Assembly: GCF_003480915.1 (NCBI RefSeq)
Contig: NZ_QUKD01000006.1
Location: forward strand, 186,001-250,000
Direction of reading: 5' to 3'
Origin: Parabacteroides sp. TM07-1AC
GTDB lineage: Bacteria > Bacteroidota > Bacteroidia > Bacteroidales > Tannerellaceae
DNA length: 64,000 nt
A program made the translations under genes and the position numbers. Positions 17,342 to 26,409 of the stretch are shown piece after piece. The notes under the pieces are model-generated. The model was not told the DNA's origin. It worked only from the letters and a program-made list of their open reading frames with translations, and made no database searches. Position 1 is the first letter of the stretch, and each line of letters starts with the position of its first letter.

Positions 17342-17383
17342 TCTGGATGAGATCAACTTTCTAACAAATATCATAGACTTCAC

Positions 17384-17950
17384 ATGCAAAAGGATGCCAT
17401 ATATAGAAATGCCCCTGATTTTTCAAAAGTATATTCGATATACTTTCCGAAACTGGTCCGCTTTGCCCGTGAGTTTGTTTTGTCGACGGAAAATGCTGAA
17501 AATATAATTCAGGATATCTTTATCTACTTGTGGGAGCATCAGGAGGTATTGGGAAACCTTTCCAATCTGAACGCTTTTCTTTTTGTGCTGGTGAAAAACA
17601 GATGTATTGATTTTATCAGACAGAAGAAATTGGTGGAACGGAAGAGGGAAGAGTTCGAAATGGTGATGGATAAAGAGTTACAACTGAAAATGTATGCCCT
17701 CCAGCAATTTGATGAAAATGCTCTTTCTACAGATGATATTGAAGTCATTTTAAATAATGCCATCAATAGTCTGCCGGAGAAATGTCGTGAAGTTTTTATC
17801 CTGAGCCGGATGGAGGGACTAAAATACAGGGAGATCGCCGAGCGACTGAATATATCGACTAAAACCGTAGAAAATCAGATAATTACAGCACTAAAAAAAC
17901 TTCGTGTCGAACTGAAAGATTACCTTCCTTTATTTATCTTTATTATTTAG
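17384..17950 (+). CDS. ECF-type RNA polymerase sigma factor
   Basis: The 188-residue protein has sigma region 2 at residues about 20-90 (YFPKLVRFAREFV, IIQDIFIYLWEHQ, FLFVLVKNRCIDFIRQ) and region 4 at about 128-180 (INSLPEKCREVFILSRMEG, KYREIAERLNISTKTVENQI). Only regions 2 and 4 are present, as expected for an extracytoplasmic function sigma factor. With the FecR-like gene 94 bases downstream and an STN-domain SusC beyond it, it forms the standard Bacteroidetes trans-envelope circuit. The SusC, when loaded, signals FecR, which releases the sigma factor to transcribe the locus. Confidence 0.94.
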   Translation: MQKDAIYRNAPDFSKVYSIYFPKLVRFAREFVLSTENAENIIQDIFIYLWEHQEVLGNLSNLNAFLFVLVKNRCIDFIRQKKLVERKREEFEMVMDKELQLKMYALQQFDENALSTDDIEVILNNAINSLPEKCREVFILSRMEGLKYREIAERLNISTKTVENQIITALKKLRVELKDYLPLFIFII

Positions 17951-18043
17951 CAGTTACTTTTTTTCAAAAAAAGTTAGTTTTCATCTAGGGGTGTTTTTTA
18001 TTTATTTCGTCGTATTTATGAAATCAATAATATTCTGGAGTTC

Positions 18044-19006
18044 ATGGATGAACAAATAAATAAATATTTCACAGATGAACTTTCTCTGAAGGAGAAGGAT
18101 CAGCTTCTTGACCAGATTAATGCCAGCGAGGAAGAAAAGAAGGAGTACGCTCGTATGCAAATATCGGTGGCGTTGTCTTCTATGGCTCGTCAGAAAGGGG
18201 ATGAAGTGTGGAGTTCCCGGAAAATGGAGGAATTGCAGACCCGAATAAGAAGGAAGAGATTCCGCTCTTTTTCCATATATGCGTTAAGATACGCGGCTGT
18301 TGCAGCTATAGCCATCATCGGTACATGGTTTGCATTTACGCAATATAGCGGATTGGAAGATACAACGGGTACATTGATCGATGTTCCCAAAGGACAACGT
18401 GTTTATATAACGTTGGCTGACGGAACAGAAGCGTGGCTTAGTCCGCGGACGAAAGTAAAAGTTCCGAACCAGTTTAATAAAAAGAACCGTGTGATAAAAC
18501 TTGACGGAGAAGGATATTTCTCGGTGGCAAAAGATGCAAAACATCCTTTTATAGTCCAGACGAAAAAGTATGATGTAAAAGTACTGGGTACGAAGTTCAA
18601 TGTTTTTGCCTATTCGGAATCACCTCGGTTCGAAACGGATCTGGTAGAGGGATCGGTTCAGGTATATGACAGGGAGAACCAGGAAAATAATGTGATCCTT
18701 TCTCCCAATGAAAAAGCCTATTTGGAGAATAACCGGCTTATAAAGACCGGTTGTGTTTTTGACAATGAGGAGTATCTGAAAAACGGGATATTCAGTTTTA
18801 CAGGTGTTCCTTTCTCTGAAATACTTAATTATCTTTCATTGTGGTACAATGTAAAGTTTGAGCTGAAGGATGCAACCTCATTGAATCATAAAGTTTCAGG
18901 AAAGTTCCGGCAGAACGATGAAGTAAAAGATATTTTGAAAGCGCTTCAGGGAGTACATCGTTTTAATTATAAGATAGAGAATGAGAGTCTCATAGAGATT
19001 TACTAA
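18044..19006 (+). CDS. FecR-family anti-sigma factor
   Basis: The 320-residue inner-membrane protein has a cytoplasmic anti-sigma segment (residues 1-80), one transmembrane helix around 84-101 (YAAVAAIAIIGTWFAF) and a periplasmic FecR domain. The domain carries GTLIDVPKGQRVYITLADGTEAWL, LDGEGYFSVAKDAKHPF, VKVLGTKFNV and, towards the end, a DUF4974-type module (FSFTGVPFSEILNYLSLWY). It is expected to hold the sigma factor encoded upstream until its periplasmic part contacts the STN domain of the SusC at 19171. Confidence 0.93.
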   Translation: MDEQINKYFTDELSLKEKDQLLDQINASEEEKKEYARMQISVALSSMARQKGDEVWSSRKMEELQTRIRRKRFRSFSIYALRYAAVAAIAIIGTWFAFTQYSGLEDTTGTLIDVPKGQRVYITLADGTEAWLSPRTKVKVPNQFNKKNRVIKLDGEGYFSVAKDAKHPFIVQTKKYDVKVLGTKFNVFAYSESPRFETDLVEGSVQVYDRENQENNVILSPNEKAYLENNRLIKTGCVFDNEEYLKNGIFSFTGVPFSEILNYLSLWYNVKFELKDATSLNHKVSGKFRQNDEVKDILKALQGVHRFNYKIENESLIEIY

Positions 19007-19057
19007 ATAATGTTTCACTTAAATCTATTGCCTATGACGTATTAAAAATCAACCTGG

Positions 19058-19122
19058 GAATAGTAAAAAAACAGGGACAAGTGGTGGTACACCTGTCCCC
19101 AAAGTCGTACTATTCTTTCTTT
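19058..19122 (+). terminator. Nested hairpin with T-rich tail between fecR-like and susC-like genes
   Basis: The outer stem GAATAGTA/TACTATTC (19058-19065 with 19108-19115) encloses an inner GGGACA-aGTG / CAC-cTGTCCC stem (19074-19099). A T-rich run follows. It may terminate the sigma/anti-sigma transcript or attenuate read-through into the transporter genes. Confidence 0.6.
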
Positions 19123-19170
19123 TTTGCACTCAGATAAAAACAGTATTAACTTTAAATTAGAAGCAAAGTT

Positions 19171-22100
19171 ATGAAAAAAAACTTATTGCTATTCGTTGAC
19201 TTTATTAAAGATATTGAAATTAAGCATCTTATTCGTATTATGAGATTATCCGTCTTTTTAATTCTTGTGGGTATCCTTAGTACTCACGCAACGATCTCTA
19301 ATTCGCAGAATATTCGGATCACAATTACAGAGAAAACAATCTCATTGGATAAACTGATCAATGAGATCGAGCAACAAACAAATTATCTTTTTGTATATGG
19401 GGAGAGTGACATTGATTTGCAACAGAAAGTGAAAGTCGATGCTCGTAATAAACCAATATCCGAAGTACTTGATAAAACGTTGAGAAATTTAGGTATTACG
19501 TATGAGTTCTCAAAAAACTATATTTCTCTTCGCAGGGTAGATACGGATAAAACTAGCCTGACCGGACCACAACAGACCAGAAAAGTTTCGGGGGTTATTA
19601 CCGATATGAATGGTGAGCCGATCATCGGTGCTAATATCCTGGTTAAAGGCACCGTACAGGGAACTACGACAGATCTGGATGGTAACTATACGTTGGAAGT
19701 TCCGTCTAATGCAGTCCTTCAGTTCTCTTATATCGGATATTTGACTCAGGAAGTGACCGTTAAAGACAAGGCTGTCATTAATGTAAGTATGAAAGAAGAT
19801 ACAAAGAGTCTTGAGGAAGTTGTGGTGATCGGTTACGGTACGGTTAAGAAAAGTAACCTGACCGGCGCAATCACTCAGGTTAAAGCAGACGATTTACCCC
19901 AGGCCGGGAATATGTCTTTAGGACAGATGCTGACTGGGAAGGCTGCCGGTATGCAAGTCTCTTTACAAAGTGCACAACCCGGTGGAGGTGTTTGGATGCA
20001 GATCCGTGGTAATGCGTCCGGTGGTGCCGGGAATAGCGGACCTCTTTATGTAATCGACGGTTTCCCTATATCTACGGAAAACATGGAGCCGGGAAGTGGT
20101 AACAGATATGAATCAGGGAGTAAATCACCTCTGAATAATTTGAATCCGGCAGATATAGCTTCCATTGAAATTCTGAAAGATGCATCTGCAACTGCTATCT
20201 ATGGAGCCCGGGCTGCCAATGGTGTTGTATTGATCACAACAAAACGGGGAAAACAAGGTGAAAAGCCGAAAGTACAGTATTCCGGTTCCGTCTCTTTTCA
20301 AAAGAGAGTCAAACAGATTGATATGCTGGATGCACAAGGCTTTATGACAGAGACAAACCGGGTTCTTTATGAAGATTATTTGTCAGAAAACAAATTAGGA
20401 GTTTATGGCAACACCGATCCGTCTGCGGTGGCTCCTTTTAGTCCGAAATACTCGAATGATCAGATAGCAAATGCCCAGACAACGGATTGGCTGGGAGCCG
20501 TGGAAAGAAACGGTGTCATTACACAGCACAATTTGTCGTTGACCGGAGGTACGGACAAGACTTCTTATTATATTTCCGGAAATTATTATGATCATCAGGG
20601 AGTAGTTAAGAATAATGGTATTCAGCGTTATTCCGGTCGTGCAAATTTCGATCAGAAGTTAGGTAAATATATTAAAACCGGTATTAACTTCAATGTTAGT
20701 CAGGTGAAGAGTGATAACGTGGCATTAGGTAGTGGGCAAAATGAGAATGCCGGAGTTATCAGAGCTGCGATGAATGCAAACCCGTCTCTTCCGATTTATG
20801 ACGAGGAGGGTAATTATACCTTGGACCCGGATCAGCCGTATTTGGCAAATGCCGTTTCTCTGTTGGATATGGCGGATGAAAGTACGGTTAACCAGCTATT
20901 AGGAAACTTCTATCTGATCGTTACTCCGTTCGAAGGGCTGGATCTGAAAATGAATGCCGGTTTCCAGCAAGAGAAAGGTGAACGTAATACATACGTGCCT
21001 AAAACTACATTGTATGGACAAAAGGCTGGTGGTGAGGCTTCTAAATCGTATTCGAACCGTTCAAGTAAATTATTTGATTTGACAGCTTCTTATACAAAAA
21101 CGTTTAATGAAGTACATAATTTTTCTGCAATGGCCGGCTATTCTTATCAGCATTTTAATTCAAATGGTTTCAATGCGGGTAACAGCCGTTTTATTACGGA
21201 TGCTTTTAAATGGAATAACCTGGCTGCCGGTGAAAATACGAAACCGTCTGTCGGTTCGTTTGATAATGAAGAAGTGCTGGGATCTGTTTTTGCTCGTTTG
21301 AATTATAACTACGCTGACCGTTATCTGATCTCTGCCACTATGCGTGGTGATGCATCTTCTAAATTCGCGGAAAACCATAAATGGGGATATTTCCCTTCTG
21401 TCGCTTTGGCATGGCGTATGATCAATGAACAATTTATGTCGGAACAACAGATTGTTTCTGATTTGAAATGGCGTGTCAGCTTGGGACAAACCGGTAACTC
21501 GAATATTGGAAATAATGCATTGGCTCTTTATTCTACAGGTGATAATTACAATTTTGGCGACCAACAGTCTGTCGGTGTGGCACAAAGCCAGCTGGCAAAT
21601 CCTAATTTGAAATGGGAGACTACGACTGAATTGAATGTGGGTCTTGATTTCGGATTTCTCCAGAATAGGATTACCGGTTCTATGGAATTCTTTACCCGCC
21701 GTGTTTCTGACTTGTTGGACGAAAAGGTCCTTATGCAGTATAATCCGATCAGTAAAGTGATGGCAAATATCGGAGCGAAGGGCAGTAAAGGTTTTGAATT
21801 GGGTATTACTTCCCGTAATCTGATCGGTGAGTTTTCCTGGTCGACAGATGTCGTGTTCTCTTTGTATCGTGACCGTTGGCTGGAAAGAAATCCCCAATGG
21901 AAAAAAGCGATTTATGAGAATGAAAAGGATATGTTGAATTCCTACTATCTGTATATTTCTGATGGTTTGGTACAGCCGGGCGATATGAATCCGGACGGTA
22001 CATGCAAATTGCCTCATATGCCGAATGCCAAGCCTGGTATGATCAAGTATAAGGATTTGAACGGACGTGATGAAGACGGAAACTTAGTGGAAGGACCGGA

Positions 22101-22617
22101 CGGTAAGCTGGACGATGCGGATGTTATTTACCTGGGAACAAAAACATCCAAGTTCTATCTGGGCTTTGGTAATACCTTTGCTTATAAAGGTTTTGACCTG
22201 AATATATTCTTCTATGGTTATTTTGGCAGACAATTGGAAAACCCGGCTTACGACTGGTATCTGAAACGTTCCTGGTTCCTGAAGAACGGCGTGAATATGG
22301 CTACGGCCGTAAGAGATCGTTGGGCTCATGATAATCAGACTGGTAAATATCCGACCAGTATAATGAATCCGTACGATCGGAGTTCTGATTTTTGGCTGGA
22401 GAACGCAAACTTCCTGCGTTGTAAGAATATCACATTAGGATATACATTGCCTAAGATTAAAAATTTGGATAAAGTTATACAGAATCTTCGTGTTTACGGA
22501 GATGTTCAAAATCCATTCGTTATTACAAAGTATAGCGGTGTGGATCCTGAAATGGACGGTATGGCTGCTTATCCGACTCAATTGACAGTTTCATTTGGTG
22601 TAGATATAACTTTCTGA
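19171..22617 (+). CDS. SusC-family TonB-linked transporter with STN signalling domain
   Basis: The 1148-residue protein has a signal peptide region (residues about 20-45) and then an STN (secretin/TonB N-terminal) domain at about 50-115 (IRITITEKTISLDKLINEIE, LRNLGITYEFSKNYISL). Next come a carboxypeptidase-regulatory-like domain (VSGVITDMNGEPIIGAN, SYIGYLTQEV), the TonB box/plug onset LEEVVVIGYGTVKKSNLTG, the plug, and the barrel ending in FGVDITF. The STN domain fits signalling to the FecR at 18044. It is the import channel of locus 1, followed after 12 bases by its SusD partner. The downstream GH38-like and GH92 enzymes suggest an alpha-mannose-containing glycan. Confidence 0.94.
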   Translation: MKKNLLLFVDFIKDIEIKHLIRIMRLSVFLILVGILSTHATISNSQNIRITITEKTISLDKLINEIEQQTNYLFVYGESDIDLQQKVKVDARNKPISEVLDKTLRNLGITYEFSKNYISLRRVDTDKTSLTGPQQTRKVSGVITDMNGEPIIGANILVKGTVQGTTTDLDGNYTLEVPSNAVLQFSYIGYLTQEVTVKDKAVINVSMKEDTKSLEEVVVIGYGTVKKSNLTGAITQVKADDLPQAGNMSLGQMLTGKAAGMQVSLQSAQPGGGVWMQIRGNASGGAGNSGPLYVIDGFPISTENMEPGSGNRYESGSKSPLNNLNPADIASIEILKDASATAIYGARAANGVVLITTKRGKQGEKPKVQYSGSVSFQKRVKQIDMLDAQGFMTETNRVLYEDYLSENKLGVYGNTDPSAVAPFSPKYSNDQIANAQTTDWLGAVERNGVITQHNLSLTGGTDKTSYYISGNYYDHQGVVKNNGIQRYSGRANFDQKLGKYIKTGINFNVSQVKSDNVALGSGQNENAGVIRAAMNANPSLPIYDEEGNYTLDPDQPYLANAVSLLDMADESTVNQLLGNFYLIVTPFEGLDLKMNAGFQQEKGERNTYVPKTTLYGQKAGGEASKSYSNRSSKLFDLTASYTKTFNEVHNFSAMAGYSYQHFNSNGFNAGNSRFITDAFKWNNLAAGENTKPSVGSFDNEEVLGSVFARLNYNYADRYLISATMRGDASSKFAENHKWGYFPSVALAWRMINEQFMSEQQIVSDLKWRVSLGQTGNSNIGNNALALYSTGDNYNFGDQQSVGVAQSQLANPNLKWETTTELNVGLDFGFLQNRITGSMEFFTRRVSDLLDEKVLMQYNPISKVMANIGAKGSKGFELGITSRNLIGEFSWSTDVVFSLYRDRWLERNPQWKKAIYENEKDMLNSYYLYISDGLVQPGDMNPDGTCKLPHMPNAKPGMIKYKDLNGRDEDGNLVEGPDGKLDDADVIYLGTKTSKFYLGFGNTFAYKGFDLNIFFYGYFGRQLENPAYDWYLKRSWFLKNGVNMATAVRDRWAHDNQTGKYPTSIMNPYDRSSDFWLENANFLRCKNITLGYTLPKIKNLDKVIQNLRVYGDVQNPFVITKYSGVDPEMDGMAAYPTQLTVSFGVDITF

Positions 22618-22629
22618 TAATTATAGAAT

Positions 22630-24123
22630 ATGAAAAGACTTATTAAAAAAAATGCGATATCATTATTGGCTGTTTGTTCTTTAGGACTAACATCTTGTTT
22701 GGATTTGGATCCAGTTGTGAATGATAAAATTATTCCGGAAAACTATTTCCAGAACGAAGACGATGCCCGTGCGGCAGTAACAGCTATATATCGTCCGTTT
22801 ATAGCCGGTTGGAGCGGTAGTATATTTAGTGCTCATGTGGCTAGTTATTTTATGGAATCCAATTTGGTTACGGATGAGATGGGATTAACAAGAAATGACC
22901 TGGAGGTCGTTGAACGTTTTTTATGGTCATCAACAGAGAGTAATGTAACGAAGCATTATACAAACTTCATTAAACATGTGAGTCGGGCTACTCTTTTAAT
23001 GGATGATTTGCAACGTACTCCGATGAATGAGGATCGTAAAAATGAACTGATAGCCCAAGTACAATGTGCTAGGGGGCAGTATATGTTCATGTTGTACGAT
23101 TTTTATGGTACAGCAGGAGTGGTCACCGATCCGGAAATACTTCGAAATCCGGAAAATGAAGTTATTCTTGAACGTCTTTCTAAAGAGGAATTTGTTAAAT
23201 TGATAGAAAGTGATTTGAAGAGTGCAGCGTCTGTTTTACCGTCAACTTATGCTGCAAACGACTGGGGGCGTTTTACGAAAGGGGCAGCCTATGCCATATT
23301 GGTGAAATTGTACATGCAGGAAAAGCGTTGGCAGGATGCTGAAGCCGCTTGCCGGGAAATTACGAAGCTGGGATACGCTTTGCAGCCGAGCTATTCTTCT
23401 GTTTTCTCAGTTGAGAATGCAAAGAATAATGAGATTATATGGGCTATACCTTGTCTTGCAGAAGGAGGAGAGGGTAATATGTGGTTAACACATATTGTTC
23501 CTCCGGGATATCCTTTGGCAAACAATAAAATTCAGCGGTGGTATGTTCATAATACTCCATGGAGTTTTTACGATAAATATGAAAAGGGAGATGACCGTTT
23601 GAATTCTCTGGTCGGAGAGTTTAAATATTTGCCTGAAGGGGCTACGGACTCTGTGTTGGCTACTCGTGATAATTTCGAACACTTGAAGAAAGGTGCTCTT
23701 CCAATAAAATATCCCGAAGATCCAAAGCAAACAACCGAGTATTCAGGAAACGATGTCGTTGTTCATCGTTATGCGGATGTCTTACTGGAGTTGGCAGAGG
23801 CTATAAATGAACAAAATGGTCCTACGGCAGAAGCAATTTCTTATGTAGAACAAATTCGTGCCCGGGTAGGTTTGTCTAACTCCATACCGGCAGCTGCTAC
23901 TGCGAGTAAAGAGGCATTCCGTGATTTCATTTTGGATGAAAGAGGCAGGGAGTTATTCTGTGAAGGGCATCGCCGTCGGGATTTGATTCGTCATGACAAG
24001 TTAATTTCTACAGCTCATGAAGAAGGATATACGACTGCTCAACCACATATGGTGTTATTCCCTATTCCACAGAATATCATAGATGAATCTCAGGGGAAAA
24101 TTAAGCAAAATCCCGGATACTAA
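22630..24123 (+). CDS. SusD/RagB-family glycan-binding lipoprotein
   Basis: The 497-residue protein has a lipoprotein signal ending in LTSC (Cys about 23). SusD hallmarks follow: PENYFQNEDDARAAVTAIYRPF near the N-terminus, TPR-like helices (ARGQYMFMLYDFYG), and the C-terminal RYADVLLELAEAINEQNG, DERGRELFCEGHRRRDLIRH and LFPIPQNIIDES blocks. It is a surface lid and glycan-binding partner of the SusC at 19171, co-transcribed with a 12-base gap. Confidence 0.94.
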   Translation: MKRLIKKNAISLLAVCSLGLTSCLDLDPVVNDKIIPENYFQNEDDARAAVTAIYRPFIAGWSGSIFSAHVASYFMESNLVTDEMGLTRNDLEVVERFLWSSTESNVTKHYTNFIKHVSRATLLMDDLQRTPMNEDRKNELIAQVQCARGQYMFMLYDFYGTAGVVTDPEILRNPENEVILERLSKEEFVKLIESDLKSAASVLPSTYAANDWGRFTKGAAYAILVKLYMQEKRWQDAEAACREITKLGYALQPSYSSVFSVENAKNNEIIWAIPCLAEGGEGNMWLTHIVPPGYPLANNKIQRWYVHNTPWSFYDKYEKGDDRLNSLVGEFKYLPEGATDSVLATRDNFEHLKKGALPIKYPEDPKQTTEYSGNDVVVHRYADVLLELAEAINEQNGPTAEAISYVEQIRARVGLSNSIPAAATASKEAFRDFILDERGRELFCEGHRRRDLIRHDKLISTAHEEGYTTAQPHMVLFPIPQNIIDESQGKIKQNPGY

Positions 24124-24161
24124 TATGAATTGGTATTTTAGAGATTGATTGTAGAAATCGG

Positions 24162-24238
24162 AACAGCATACAGGGTACATCGATAGATCTCAGAAAATAT
24201 ATTCTGCTATTAATAGTTTCTGTATGCTGTTTTTTTTA
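24162..24238 (+). terminator. Long hairpin with T-tract after susD-like gene
   Basis: AACAGCATACAG (24162-24173) pairs perfectly with 24220-24231, directly followed by a run of T. The 46-base loop is long. It probably gives partial termination, lowering enzyme expression relative to SusC/SusD. Confidence 0.65.
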
Positions 24239-24260
24239 TGAATATAATTATCATTTACAC

Positions 24261-26249
24261 ATGAAACGAATTTTAATTTCTCTCTTAATTATATCTTTGG
24301 GAATAGTCCAGCTCAATGGACAGGAAATAAATACATCTGTCGAGAAAGTGTATGTTGTTTTCAAAACGCATCTGGATGTCGGTTTTACCGATTTGAGTTC
24401 CGTGGTAACCCAGCGTTATATAACGGAATTTATACCGAAGGCATTGGATGTATCGGAAAAGTTACGTGCCGAGAATGCTAGTGAAAAATATGTTTGGACA
24501 ACGGGAGCATGGTTGATCTGGAAATACCTCCATACGGCATCGCCCAAAGAAGTGGAACGTTTGGAAACGGCTATCCGGCGAGGGGACATTGTTTGGAATT
24601 CAGTGCCCTATACCGTCGAGTCGGAATCGATGAATCGGGATTTGTTTGAGACTTGCTTGCTTTTGTCACATAAGCTGGATGAAAAATACGGAAAGAAAAC
24701 GATTGCAGCAAAGATGACAGATGTACCGGGGCATACACGCAGTATTGTGGCTCCGATGAGCCGTGCCGGTATTCGTTTTCTGCATATAGGCGTGAATCCG
24801 GCTTGTCCCATTCCTTCCGTACCTGAGTTTTGCTGTTGGAGAGATACGGATGGCAGTGAATTGATTTTGGTCTATCAGCAGGATTATGGCTCTGAGAATA
24901 TACTTCCGGGAGGAAAAGTGGTAATCTCGATTAATTTTACTGGAGATAATCATGGACCTCACCCCTATGAAAAAGTGAAGGCAATTTATGCCGATTTACA
25001 TAAACGTTATCCGAAAGCCCGTTTGATAGCCTCTTCTTTCAATGAAATAGCGGAAGAGCTGATTGCTATGCAGGACCAGTTGCCGATAGTTACATCAGAA
25101 ATAGGGGATACCTGGATTTACGGTTATGGAAGTGCTCCGATACGAATGGCAAAATTCAGGGCGTTGTCCGAACTCTATTCTCAGTGGTTGCGTGAAAAGA
25201 AAATCGACAAGAACAGCGATGCGGCACTTGATTTTGCTTTGGAACTAGGATTGATAGCCGAACATACACAGGGTGTTGATGTGAAAACACATCTTCATAA
25301 TTGGGACAAATATGATACGGATCTTTTCTTACCGGCTCGTTCTACCGCACCTTTCCGGAAAGCGGAAGCATCGTGGAAGGAATTGGATGATTATATTTAT
25401 AATGCGATTCAATACCTGCCTCAGAATTTGCAGGTAGAGGCGTTGGCCAAAATGAAAGAGATTGACGAGCCGGTTGTTCCTTCATTTACGGAGAAATCCC
25501 AATCGGTGGCTTCAACGCCTTGGCAAGCTGCTGTATTGAAAAATGACATTTTGAAGATAGAAGGATTATCATATCAAATGTATGATGCCGCTGATTATCA
25601 GCATTATCTGGATAACTACTTGCGTGCTCATTATGGATGGGCTTTGGCTGATATAGGTAAACCGGAACTGGATAAATCGAAAGCCATAAGTGTCTCTCTC
25701 CCTGCACAGACCATCAGGCAGGAGGTTCGTAAAGAGAAGAAAGGAATACGGACGGTGAATGAGCTTGTTTTCCCGGAGCGTCCTGAAGTTGACCGGCGGG
25801 TATATCCTGAAAAGATGTATGTGGATGTGTTGGAATATAAGAATGGAAAGAAAGCGGAAGTCACTTTGACTATAAAAGATAAACCTGCGGTCCGCTTGCC
25901 GGAGGCCTATTGGTTGTCTTTTAATACGGATGATATTCTTTCGATCGTAGCAGAGAAAGTCGGTGAGCGTGTCGATCTGTTCGATGTGGTAGAAAAAGGG
26001 AATCGTCAGCAGCACGGTATCGACCGTTATGTGGATTTGGTGACTTCATCCGGAACCATCCGCATATGGAGTGAAGCCGCTTTCCTGGTTAATGTAGGTG
26101 AGGCGAGAGGTATAAACTACTCATTGGAATACCCCGACAAAAAGGGCGGTATTCATTTTAATCTGAGTAATAATCTTTGGAATACAAATTTCCGTATGTG
26201 GAATGAGGGATCGTTAACTTATCGTTTCACGATCGAACGGATAGATTAA
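24261..26249 (+). CDS. GH38-superfamily protein (DUF5054-like), exported
   Basis: The 662-residue protein has a signal peptide of about 20 residues. The catalytic-like N-terminal half keeps the GH38 pattern: KTHLDVGFTD with metal ligands His37 and Asp39, and KMTDVPGHTRS with the candidate nucleophile Asp154. It is shorter than a classical GH38 alpha-mannosidase and resembles the DUF5054 group, whose substrates are poorly known. It sits between the SusD and GH92 genes of locus 1, so it probably trims the same mannose-type glycan in the periplasm. Alpha-mannosidase activity is an inference from the fold and neighbours. Confidence 0.75.
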   Translation: MKRILISLLIISLGIVQLNGQEINTSVEKVYVVFKTHLDVGFTDLSSVVTQRYITEFIPKALDVSEKLRAENASEKYVWTTGAWLIWKYLHTASPKEVERLETAIRRGDIVWNSVPYTVESESMNRDLFETCLLLSHKLDEKYGKKTIAAKMTDVPGHTRSIVAPMSRAGIRFLHIGVNPACPIPSVPEFCCWRDTDGSELILVYQQDYGSENILPGGKVVISINFTGDNHGPHPYEKVKAIYADLHKRYPKARLIASSFNEIAEELIAMQDQLPIVTSEIGDTWIYGYGSAPIRMAKFRALSELYSQWLREKKIDKNSDAALDFALELGLIAEHTQGVDVKTHLHNWDKYDTDLFLPARSTAPFRKAEASWKELDDYIYNAIQYLPQNLQVEALAKMKEIDEPVVPSFTEKSQSVASTPWQAAVLKNDILKIEGLSYQMYDAADYQHYLDNYLRAHYGWALADIGKPELDKSKAISVSLPAQTIRQEVRKEKKGIRTVNELVFPERPEVDRRVYPEKMYVDVLEYKNGKKAEVTLTIKDKPAVRLPEAYWLSFNTDDILSIVAEKVGERVDLFDVVEKGNRQQHGIDRYVDLVTSSGTIRIWSEAAFLVNVGEARGINYSLEYPDKKGGIHFNLSNNLWNTNFRMWNEGSLTYRFTIERID

Positions 26250-26409
26250 CTATTGTATACAGAAAACATTAATAATCCACGGAATAAACAGCTATTTGCT
26301 ATTGCGTGGTACTGATGGTTGTTTTTATTTTGTAATCTGTTAGACTGGATGGCTCCGGTTAATATTGCCAGGAAACCATGAGTGTTAATTTGAAATAAAG
26401 CTAAAGATC

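Noticed and set aside
21160..22017. 285-codon open frame opposite the STN-domain susC-like gene
   Set aside because: Antisense shadow of a conserved barrel region with no family features.
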